This document shows positions 1 to 5,056 of a stretch of DNA of 6,473 nt, in pieces. Each line of letters begins with the position of its first letter. Position 1 is the first letter of the stretch. Position numbers and translations under genes: made by a program. A model generated the notes under the pieces. It saw only the letters and a list, made by a program, of their open reading frames with translations. It did not search any database and had not been told where the DNA came from. Location of the stretch: contig CARDPF010000183.1 of the NCBI GenBank assembly GCA_948960675.1, forward strand, positions 1 to 6,473. Reading direction: 5' to 3'. This stretch comes from an uncultured Eisenbergiella sp. (GTDB lineage: Bacteria > Bacillota > Clostridia > Lachnospirales > Lachnospiraceae).

Positions 1-1
1 T

Positions 2-55
2 CGGAAAACCGCCTGTGTGCCGCCCTCCTGCAAGATGGTTTTCCGTGCGGAAACC
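2..55 (+). repeat. Competing inverted repeats upstream of the first gene
   Basis: CGGAAAACC at 2-10 is the exact reverse complement of GGTTTTCCG at 37-45. The same 37-45 arm can instead pair with CGGAAACC at 48-55, with one bulged T and a 2-nt tip, and this second hairpin is followed by GTTTTC. The two pairings are mutually exclusive. The second could be a weak terminator of an upstream transcript. The arrangement is seen directly; any regulatory role is inference, and the left part of the region lies outside the window. Confidence 0.35.
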
Positions 56-85
56 GTTTTCATCCTACCCTTTTGGGGGATCTTG

Positions 86-94
86 TGGTATGAT
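86..94 (+). promoter_or_regulatory. Candidate extended -10 promoter for the HD-domain gene
   Basis: TGGTATGAT matches an extended -10 element (TGn followed by a TATAAT-like hexamer, five of six matches). No good -35 hexamer lies 16-18 nt upstream, which extended -10 promoters can tolerate. Initiation near position 101 would give a leader of about 44 nt before the ATG at 145. It is the only promoter-like element seen between the window start and the gene. Confidence 0.4.
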
Positions 95-144
95 GGCAGT
101 GTGTTTGAAAGGATGGCGGGGTTGAATGGAAAGGAGGACAAAGG

Positions 145-732
145 ATGTTACCGTCAAAAGAAGAGGCGCAGAGGCTGCTTTTGGAAGCGGAGGCCCAAAA
201 TCCGGGGCCGTGGGGGGAACACAGCCGGGTCACGGCGCGGTGTGCGGAGAAAATCGCCGCCCATTGTCCGGGAATGGATAGTGGGAAGGCGTATGTACTG
301 GGATTGCTGCATGACATCGGCAGAAGGTTTGGCGTAAAGCATATGGGACATATCTATGACGGATACCATTATATGCTTGGTTTAGGGTATGGGGAAGTAG
401 CCAGAATCTGCCTGTCCCATTCCTTTTCGCTGCAAACGTTGGAGGATTATATTGGCAGGCATGATATTTTAGCAGAGGAGGAAGCCGAACTGGGAGCAGC
501 ATTGGCGGATTTGGTATACAACGATTATGACCGTCTCATACAGCTGTGCGACAGCATGGCGGGGGCAGAGGGTGTGATGAAGATGGAGGACCGTATGGCG
601 GACGTGAAGCGCCGTTACGGCAGTTATCCACAGGAAAAATGGGATAAAAATATGGAATTGAAACGGTATTTTGAAGAAAAGACAGGCAAAGAACTGTATG
701 CGCTGCTTTTGGAAGAAGATTCAGAATCATGA
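145..732 (+). CDS. HD-domain phosphohydrolase, predicted
   Basis: This 195-residue soluble protein has the signature of the HD superfamily of metal-dependent phosphohydrolases. The visible metal-ligand candidates are H26, the H56-D57 doublet inside GLLHDIG (53-59), H92, and D136 in LIQLCDSMAG (131-140). In the family these hold one or two divalent metals that hydrolyse phosphate esters, often of nucleotides. The substrate cannot be inferred. Residues 145-195 are charged and helical, with no membrane segment or signal peptide. The ATG at 145 is chosen because AAGGAGG at 131-137 lies 7 nt before it. The next gene starts 40 nt after the stop on the same strand, so the two are probably co-transcribed from the extended -10 element near 89. 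This looks like a stand-alone HD protein, not one attached to RelA/SpoT or GGDEF domains. Family assignment is firm and function is general only. Confidence 0.85.
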   Translation: MLPSKEEAQRLLLEAEAQNPGPWGEHSRVTARCAEKIAAHCPGMDSGKAYVLGLLHDIGRRFGVKHMGHIYDGYHYMLGLGYGEVARICLSHSFSLQTLEDYIGRHDILAEEEAELGAALADLVYNDYDRLIQLCDSMAGAEGVMKMEDRMADVKRRYGSYPQEKWDKNMELKRYFEEKTGKELYALLLEEDSES

Positions 733-772
733 AAATGCAATGACGTAAAAAACGGACACAGGAGGGCGGAAG

Positions 773-1114
773 ATGGAAATAATACGGGGGTTTTTGGATA
801 CGATTGTCGCTTATGCCATACACGGCTTTGAGTTTGTGGGGGTCATTATCATTATCATTGCCGGGGTGAAAGGTTTTATCGGATATTGGAAAAAAAGCAG
901 TAAGGTGCGCCTGCAGCTGGCGCAGGGGATGGCGCTGGGATTGGAGTTTAAGCTGGGGAGTGAGATTTTGCGGACGGTAGTGGTGCGGGAACTGTCAGAA
1001 ATTGCGCTGGTGGCGGCCATCATCATTGTACGTGCGGCCCTGACTTTTTTGATCCATTGGGAAATCAAGCAGGAAGAAGCGATCGGCCTGCAAGAGGATG
1101 GGATGTCAGAATGA
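773..1114 (+). CDS. DUF1622 family small membrane protein
   Basis: This 113-residue protein matches what I know of the DUF1622 family, a group of small integral membrane proteins of unknown function. The N-terminal half carries a very hydrophobic helix (about residues 9-32) with a run of five isoleucines. Next is the family-like block LAQGMALGLEFKLGSEILRT (49-68), then a second hydrophobic helix (about 76-95) ending in FLIHWEI (92-98). The family block contains a conserved-looking E58 and K60 between the two helices. The start at 773 follows GGAGG (761-765) by 7 nt. It lies 40 nt downstream of the HD-domain gene with no terminator between, suggesting one operon. The C-terminal tail after residue 98 is acidic and poorly conserved in character. 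No enzymatic motif is visible. Family assignment is fairly sure, the role is unknown. Confidence 0.8.
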   Translation: MEIIRGFLDTIVAYAIHGFEFVGVIIIIIAGVKGFIGYWKKSSKVRLQLAQGMALGLEFKLGSEILRTVVVRELSEIALVAAIIIVRAALTFLIHWEIKQEEAIGLQEDGMSE

Positions 1115-1123
1115 ACCGGCGCG

Positions 1124-1197
1124 GTGAGGCCAGGGGCAAAAGGTCATGTATTGGCATGCCTGCATGTCAATACATGACCTTTTGCCCCTGGTTTCAT
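1124..1197 (+). repeat. Long near-perfect hairpin (inverted repeat) between two genes
   Basis: Positions 1130-1153 and 1168-1191 are exact reverse complements over 24 bp. In a plus-strand RNA the pairing continues inward to 1159/1162 (one G-U at 1154/1167) and outward to 1124/1197 (G-U at 1124/1197, 1128/1193 and 1129/1192), giving about 36 stacked pairs with almost no loop. An inner AAAAGG...CCTTTT symmetry (1138-1143 with 1178-1183) resembles a bidirectional intrinsic terminator embedded in a longer stem. It starts 10 nt after the DUF1622 stop and ends 20 nt before the AAAGGA ribosome binding site of the next gene. It could be a terminator, an mRNA processing or stability stem, or a copy of a dispersed palindrome. 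Confidence 0.85.
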
Positions 1198-1229
1198 ATC
1201 ATAATCCTAAAAGGAAAAAGGATGGGGAA

Positions 1230-2321
1230 ATGGTTACCATCAGTTTATGTATGATTGTCCGGGATGAGGAGACAGTGTTGGAAAGGTGTCTTAAGTCGGT
1301 GGCCGGTGCCGTGGATGAGATTGTGATTGTGGATACGGGCTCTACGGATGCCACCAAAGAAATTGCGGCGCGATACACGGATAAAATTTATGATTTTGAC
1401 TGGGTGGATGATTTTTCGGCCGCAAGGAATTTTTCCTTTTCCAAGGCACGGATGGACTATTGCATGTGGCTGGACGCCGACGACGTGCTGGGAGAGGGAG
1501 CAAAAGAAAGCCTGCTTGTTTGGAAGGGGCAGGCGGACGGCTCGGTGGATGTGGGAATGCTGCGCTATATAACGGCTTTTGACGAGCAAAATAAGGCGGT
1601 ATTTTCTTATTACCGGGAACGCCTGCTAAAGAGGAACGGCGGTTTTGTGTGGGAGGGAAGGGTACATGAGGCCATTGCCCTGCATGGGCAAATCGCCTAT
1701 TTGGATATTTGCGTGGAGCACCATAGCGCAAAGAAAACGTATGGGGACCGGAATCTTTTGATCTATGAGAATATGAAAAGGGAAGGCGTCCGGTTTGCGC
1801 CAAGGGATATCTTTTATTATGCCAGGGAATTGTATTATCATCAAAATTATGAAGCGGCGGTAAAGGAATTTCAGGATTTTCTTGGACGGGAGGGGGCCTT
1901 TTACCAAAACTGTATAGAGGCCTGCAGGTTTTTGTCCTATTGCTTTTATGCTTTGAAAAGGGAAAAGGAGGCACTGGCCAGTTTGCTGTGGGGGCTTTCT
2001 TACGCAAAGCCCGGCGGGGAACTTTGCTGTGATTTGGGCAAGCATTTTTATGACCGGAGCCGGTGGGAGCAGGCCGCATTCTGGTACCAAAGCGCCCTGC
2101 GCACCTGTCCGGATGAGGAGGCCATGGGATTTGTCCAAAAAGAATGCTACGGATATCTTCCCTGCGTACAGCTTAGCGTTTGCTATGACCGGATGGGAAA
2201 GCGGAAAGAAGCGCTGCACTACCACAAAATGGCCGGAAAATACAAACCCTACGGCAGGGAATTTTTGCAAAACGAAAGATATTTTACGAAGAAAGCCCAT
2301 TACAGTTTAGCCGAAGCCTAA
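1230..2321 (+). CDS. Family 2 glycosyltransferase with C-terminal TPR-like repeats
   Basis: The protein has 363 residues. The N-terminal GT-A fold is recognisable: ISLCMIVRDEE (4-14), the nucleotide-binding strand VDTGSTD (34-40), the DFSAARN segment (61-67), and the metal-binding DxD motif as LDADD (81-85). WEGRVHE (141-147) is typical of the GT2-plus-TPR group that includes SunS-like enzymes. From about residue 193 the sequence is helical with TPR character (YYARELYYHQNYEAAVKEF, then ALKREKEALASLL and DRMGKRKEALHY). The expected activity is sugar transfer from a nucleotide sugar to an unknown acceptor in the cytoplasm. No signal peptide or membrane segment is seen. The ATG at 1230 is preferred because AAAGGA (1217-1222) lies 7 nt before it. 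An in-frame ATG at 1146 lies inside the palindrome, lacks a ribosome binding site and would add 28 atypical residues. No substrate peptide gene or transporter is next to it. Confidence 0.88.
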   Translation: MVTISLCMIVRDEETVLERCLKSVAGAVDEIVIVDTGSTDATKEIAARYTDKIYDFDWVDDFSAARNFSFSKARMDYCMWLDADDVLGEGAKESLLVWKGQADGSVDVGMLRYITAFDEQNKAVFSYYRERLLKRNGGFVWEGRVHEAIALHGQIAYLDICVEHHSAKKTYGDRNLLIYENMKREGVRFAPRDIFYYARELYYHQNYEAAVKEFQDFLGREGAFYQNCIEACRFLSYCFYALKREKEALASLLWGLSYAKPGGELCCDLGKHFYDRSRWEQAAFWYQSALRTCPDEEAMGFVQKECYGYLPCVQLSVCYDRMGKRKEALHYHKMAGKYKPYGREFLQNERYFTKKAHYSLAEA

Positions 2322-2374
2322 ACGAAATAACATTAAAGGCGGGACTGTTACAAAAGCCCGGCAGATTCCTACGA

Positions 2375-2403
2375 TTGACTTGCGGTACGGAATCGAATAC
2401 AAT
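2375..2403 (+). promoter_or_regulatory. Sigma-A type promoter of the MgtC-family gene
   Basis: TTGACT (2375-2380) and TACAAT (2398-2403) are separated by exactly 17 nt, and each differs from the sigma-A consensus at one base. Transcription should begin near 2410, leaving about 50 nt of leader. This argues that the gene is transcribed independently of the glycosyltransferase gene and that a TTG at 2380 inside the -35 element is not the protein start. Confidence 0.8.
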
Positions 2404-2460
2404 AGAGAAAAAGGGGTGGCGGAAGGGGATTCGCATGCTGCGCAAGAATGGGGGATTAAA

Positions 2461-3141
2461 ATGGGCAATATAGCGGAATTGGAAATTATCAGGGTGATTG
2501 CAAGGCTGGGATTTGCGATGGTAATCGGAACGGTGGTGGGAATCGAACGCAGCAGCCGGGGACGGGGGGCGGGGGTCAAGACCCATACGCTGGTATGCGT
2601 GGGCGCAGCCCTGGTGATGCTGACCAGCCAGCATATGTGGATCATGTTCCAGCATTCGGGGGATCCGGCTAGGCTGGGAGCGCAGGTAATCAGCGGTATC
2701 GGCTTTTTGGGCGCGGGTACCATTATGGTGACGGGGCGCAATCATGTGCGGGGTTTGACCACGGCGGCAGGACTTTGGGTCTGCGCCTGCGAAGGACTTG
2801 CGGTGGGCATCGGCTTCTGGGAGGGGGCCCTGGTCACGCTGGCGATTATCATGATTACGCTCCGGATATTGGCCAAGGTAGATTTACGGATGCACCGCTA
2901 TGCCAATTCCTTTGAACTGTACATCGAATTCAATGCAGGGGAGGATATCCGCCGGTTTATTCAGGATGTAAAGGTACAGAATATGAGCCGGGTCTCTTCG
3001 GTGGACGTGACAAAGAGCAGGATCGACGGCAGCGGCCATGCTGCGATTATGGGGTTTGAGATGTGGCAGGGAAAGAACCGGCCTGAGTTTGTGGAATGGA
3101 TCCATAGCCGGGAGTATATCCCTTATCTGGAAGAAATATAA
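2461..3141 (+). CDS. MgtC/SapB family membrane protein
   Basis: This 226-residue protein shows the MgtC/SapB hallmarks: IGTVVGIERSSRG (22-34), KTHTLVCVGAA (40-50), the glycine-rich block QVISGIGFLGAG (75-86) and VRGLTTAAGLW (96-106). Hydrophobic segments lie at about 12-28, 42-56, 74-90, 100-117 and 120-138. A soluble C-terminal part (about 150-226) resembles the ACT-like domain of longer family members. MgtC in pathogens inhibits the F-type ATP synthase and is linked to growth in low magnesium. In commensal Firmicutes the role of homologues is not settled. The ATG at 2461 has a modest ribosome binding site, GGGGGA (2450-2455). A longer frame reaching TTG at 2380 would start inside the -35 hexamer and is rejected. 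The leader is too short for a magnesium (M-box) riboswitch. The gene has its own promoter at 2375-2403. Confidence 0.88.
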   Translation: MGNIAELEIIRVIARLGFAMVIGTVVGIERSSRGRGAGVKTHTLVCVGAALVMLTSQHMWIMFQHSGDPARLGAQVISGIGFLGAGTIMVTGRNHVRGLTTAAGLWVCACEGLAVGIGFWEGALVTLAIIMITLRILAKVDLRMHRYANSFELYIEFNAGEDIRRFIQDVKVQNMSRVSSVDVTKSRIDGSGHAAIMGFEMWQGKNRPEFVEWIHSREYIPYLEEI

Positions 3142-3150
3142 CGTGACAGT

Positions 3151-3177
3151 CTGGGGCGTGTTTCAAACACGCCCCAG
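3151..3177 (+). terminator. GC-rich hairpin after the MgtC-family gene, no T-tract
   Basis: CTGGGGCGTG (3151-3160) is followed by TTTCAAA and the exact reverse complement CACGCCCCAG (3168-3177). The AAA and TTT of the loop can also pair. It begins 9 nt after the stop codon at 3139-3141, the usual place for a terminator, but the next bases are GACATGGGGCC, with no T-run. It may therefore be a weak terminator, a 3'-end stabilising stem or a readthrough element that links the next genes to the MgtC-family promoter. Confidence 0.5.
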
Positions 3178-3231
3178 GACATGGGGCCGGGCGGCACGTC
3201 CGCAGGCGGTGACGGTTGGGGAGGAATACGG

Positions 3232-3774
3232 ATGATTATTTTGATCGCGGGGGCATCCCATACAGGCAAAACGGCGCTTGCCCAAAAATTACTGGAGACA
3301 TATAAATATCCCTATCTGTCCATCGACCATTTAAAAATGGGGCTTATCCGCAGCAAAAATACGACGCTTACGCCTCTTAGCGGCGATAAAGCGTTGACGG
3401 ATTATTTGTGGCCGATTGTATGTGAAATGATAAAGACGGCGGTTGAGAATGGGCAGAACCTGATCGTGGAAGGATGCTATATTCCTTTTACGTGGGCAAA
3501 AGATTTTACACCGCAATATTTGGAAAACATAACGTATTATTGTCTGGTCATGAGCGACAATTATATTACGAATCATTTTAGCGATATCAAAAAGTATGCC
3601 AGCGTTATGGAAAACAGAATGGAGGATGCGTACTGTACGATTGAGACGGTGCGCAGGGATAATGCAAAGATGTGGGAACAGTGTCAGAAGCACAAGGCCT
3701 GCTGCATTCTCATTGATAAAGAATATCAGCCTGACATTGTCCGTGGATTGCAGGAGAAAAAGCATGGAAATTAA
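3232..3774 (+). CDS. P-loop kinase-like NTPase (AAA/adenylate-kinase-like)
   Basis: This 180-residue protein opens with a strand and Walker A motif, IILIAGASHTGKT (2-14), in which G7-x4-G12-K13-T14 binds the nucleotide phosphates. SIDHLKMGL (30-38) has the Asp expected at the end of the second strand in small-molecule kinases. LIVEG with C-Y-I-P following supplies the Walker B-like region. Length and motif order fit small kinases annotated loosely as adenylate kinase or 2-phosphoglycerate kinase homologues. The substrate cannot be determined. The C-terminal third is helical and charged, with no membrane segment. The ATG at 3232 follows GGGGAGG (3218-3224) by 7 nt. An in-frame upstream ATG at 3181 would add a Gly-rich, unconvincing 17 residues. 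The 3' end overlaps the acetyltransferase gene by 11 nt, so the two are translationally coupled. By eye it is more AT-rich than the genes on either side. Confidence 0.78.
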   Translation: MIILIAGASHTGKTALAQKLLETYKYPYLSIDHLKMGLIRSKNTTLTPLSGDKALTDYLWPIVCEMIKTAVENGQNLIVEGCYIPFTWAKDFTPQYLENITYYCLVMSDNYITNHFSDIKKYASVMENRMEDAYCTIETVRRDNAKMWEQCQKHKACCILIDKEYQPDIVRGLQEKKHGN

Positions 3775-4180
3775 AGTTGTAACCGGTCATGACAAAGAAT
3801 TTGTGATGGGGATGGATAAACATGCGGATGATGCTGCCTTTGCCAACCGGGTGTATACAAAATCCGCTTATGTGATATGGGAAAAAGGGGAACGGATCGG
3901 AATCATTACACATTGCGTGTTGTGGGATACGCTCCCTTTTATGAATCTTATATATATCAAAGAGGAATGCCGCCAAAAAGGATTTGGAATGCAGGCAATA
4001 CTTGCCTGGGAAGCCGGGATGAAAAGGCAGGGTTATAAGATGGTCCTGGTTTCGACACAGGTGGATGAGCAGGCGCAGCATTTATACCGAAAACTGGGAT
4101 ATGTAGATTGCGGCGGATTGGTATTTCATGATACACCGTTTGACCAGCCCATGGAAATGTTTTTGAGAAAGGTTTTGTAA
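3764..4180 (+). CDS. GNAT family N-acetyltransferase
   Basis: This 138-residue protein is of normal length for a single-domain GNAT. The acetyl-CoA binding motif A is visible as the strand MNLIYI (60-65) followed by R-x-x-G-x-G in CRQKGFGMQAI (69-79). Motif B is visible as VSTQVDEQAQHLYRKLGY (96-113), where the usual N is replaced by Q-V-D-E but the AxxLYxKLGY signature is intact. The N-terminal half, which usually contacts the acceptor, shows no recognisable substrate signature. The start at 3764 uses AGGAG (3752-3756), 7 nt upstream and inside the end of the kinase-like gene. The overlap suggests joint translation and perhaps a shared substrate class. The stop codon at 4178-4180 coincides with the outer edge of the downstream inverted-repeat element. 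The acceptor could be a small metabolite, an antibiotic or a protein. Confidence 0.85.
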   Translation: MEIKVVTGHDKEFVMGMDKHADDAAFANRVYTKSAYVIWEKGERIGIITHCVLWDTLPFMNLIYIKEECRQKGFGMQAILAWEAGMKRQGYKMVLVSTQVDEQAQHLYRKLGYVDCGGLVFHDTPFDQPMEMFLRKVL

Positions 4181-4518
4181 ACCCTTGTAACAGTTCAGAC
4201 AAGTCTGCGTGGTACGTCGGCAGGCATGGCAGCGGCAGGGTGGCCCCTTGCAGTGTGGGCATCCCTTACGCATGTATACATGCAAAACGGGGAATTTCAC
4301 CAAAATGCCGCTCCAGTCCAAACAGCCGGAAAACGCGGAAAACTCGCTGCGCTCAAACAGTCCGCATTTTCCGGCTGGACTGGAACGGCATTTTGGGAAA
4401 TTCCACCGTTTGCATGCCATCATGCGTAAGGGATGCCCACACTGCAAGGGGCCACCCTGCCGCTGCCACGCCTGCCGACGTACCGCGCAGACTTGTCTGA
4501 ACTGTTACGCACCGTTAC
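4177..4518. repeat. Large foldback element: inverted repeat of about 340 bp
   Basis: The segment reads as its own reverse complement, centred near 4348. Outer arms 4187-4274 and 4421-4508 (88 bp) differ at only two positions (4210/4485 and 4226/4469). The inner arms, 4275-4339 and 4361-4420, still align with about six substitutions and a few short indels, the largest a 4-nt insert near 4319. The tip is a 21-nt spacer (4340-4360) containing CTCGCTGCGCTC. The ends carry GTAA-N6-GTAACAG on the left (4177-4193) and the mirror on the right (4502-4518). There is no transposase and no obvious target-site duplication. Short hypothetical peptides with LRSNSP and FERSEF are encoded around the tip; from memory these recur as spurious translations in Lachnospiraceae genomes, which suggests a dispersed repeat family. 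It could be a MITE-like foldback, or a dyad for a long double-stranded RNA. Confidence 0.85.
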
Positions 4519-4547
4519 CTAAAATTCTTAAAAATTTCTGAAATACA

Positions 4548-4576
4548 TTGACAGATGAGGTATATCATGATATGGT
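4548..4576 (+). promoter_or_regulatory. Promoter of the PadR-DUF4097 operon
   Basis: A consensus -35, TTGACA (4548-4553), is followed after 17 nt by TATGGT (4571-4576). TGA directly before it makes an extended -10. The sequence just upstream (4519-4547) is AT-rich and could act as an UP element. Initiation near 4583 would give a leader of about 120 nt. It lies 30 bp beyond the foldback element, so the operon does not depend on readthrough. Confidence 0.7.
4562..4573. promoter_or_regulatory. Candidate PadR operator dyad
   Basis: ATATCATGATAT is a perfect 12-bp palindrome lying in the spacer and overlapping the first bases of the -10 hexamer. A dimeric winged-helix repressor bound there would block RNA polymerase. 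PadR-family proteins commonly repress their own promoters through such AT-rich dyads. Assigning it to the PadR encoded 130 bp downstream is inference from position. Confidence 0.5.
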
Positions 4577-4583
4577 AATTCTA

Positions 4584-4702
4584 TCAATACAACACCCTGG
4601 CTGCAGGCAGCTGGGGATGACCCCCCGCGGCAGTCGCCAGACGTCCGTAAAAGTGCGGCTAACTTGGCCCATTGCCTGCGGGAATCAAACAGGAGAGGAG
4701 GA
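4584..4702 (+). other. GC-rich structured leader before the PadR gene
   Basis: No convincing gene is present. The RNA can form a stem between CCCTGGCTGC (4595-4604) and GCAGCTGGGG (4607-4616), with two G-U pairs and a tight tip. Alternatives exist: GGGG (4613-4616) with CCCC (4621-4624), or CTGGC (4597-4601) with GCCAG (4636-4640). I do not recognise a known riboswitch class. The stretch is unusually long and GC-rich for a leader in this window, ending in the ribosome binding site AGGAG (4691-4695). Confidence 0.4.
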
Positions 4703-5056
4703 ATGGATTTGTCTATTTCAGCGGATACCCTGCGAGGCTATACGGAAACGATCATTTTGACGCAGCTGATGGAAAAGGACAGCTACGGTTATGAGATCAA
4801 TAAGAATGTGCAGCAGCGCACGGGAGGTAAGTACGAGTTCAAGGAAGCAACCCTGTATACGGCGTTTAAGCGGCTGGGACAAAACGGCCTGATCACTTCC
4901 TATTGGGGGGAGGAGGGCCCTGGCGCGAGAAGGCGCTACTACAAGATCACGGAGGAAGGAAAGAAGCAGTGGGAGGAGCGGAGCCGGGAGTGGAAGGAGA
5001 CGCGTTCCCTTTTGGATGCATTGCTGGCATTGGAGGTGGAATATGAATCGGATTGA
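4703..5056 (+). CDS. PadR family transcriptional regulator
   Basis: This 117-residue protein has the PadR winged-helix layout. ISADTLRGYTETIILTQL (5-22) forms the first helix. SYGYEINKNVQ (27-37) is the diagnostic Y-G-Y/E-I block. EFKEATLYTAFKRLGQNGLI (45-64) is the recognition helix region, and GARRRYYKITEEGKKQ (73-88) is the wing. Its short C-terminal helix would give the dimerisation surface of the small (LmrR-like) PadR class. It probably represses its own promoter through the dyad at 4562-4573. The ATG at 4703 follows AGGAG (4691-4695) by 7 nt. A second AGGAGG (4696-4701) would suit a TTG at 4709, which would shorten the protein by two residues, so the exact start is uncertain. The stop overlaps the next gene by 14 nt, a classic PadR-effector arrangement. 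The ligand or signal is unknown. Confidence 0.92.
   Translation: MDLSISADTLRGYTETIILTQLMEKDSYGYEINKNVQQRTGGKYEFKEATLYTAFKRLGQNGLITSYWGEEGPGARRRYYKITEEGKKQWEERSREWKETRSLLDALLALEVEYESD

Noticed and set aside
1200..1205. CATAAT as a -10 element for the glycosyltransferase gene
   Set aside because: There is no acceptable -35 element 16-18 nt upstream, since that position falls in the hairpin arm (ACCTTT).
1146..1229. Longer N-terminus for the glycosyltransferase starting at ATG 1146
   Set aside because: The start lies inside the palindrome, has no ribosome binding site, and the added 28 residues do not resemble the family, which begins directly with the first beta strand.
1342..2079. Minus-strand frame of 245 codons inside the glycosyltransferase gene
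   Set aside because: It is Pro/Arg/His-rich, without motifs or ribosome binding site, and is antisense to a gene with clear catalytic motifs.
2380..2460. Longer N-terminus for the MgtC-family protein from TTG 2380
   Set aside because: The codon overlaps the -35 hexamer of a near-consensus promoter whose transcripts would begin about 30 nt downstream of it.
2322..2460. M-box magnesium riboswitch before the MgtC-family gene
   Set aside because: The leader after the predicted start of transcription is only about 50 nt, far too short, and no conserved elements are visible.
4187..4508. CRISPR array or IS element
   Set aside because: There are two inverted copies, not spaced direct repeats, and no transposase or Cas gene is in the window.
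4209..4541. A 110-residue plus-strand protein across the foldback element
   Set aside because: It lacks a ribosome binding site, and most of its sequence is simply a translation of the inverted repeat. The opposite strand gives a matching peptide. Only the short cysteine-rich part is kept, as a finding.
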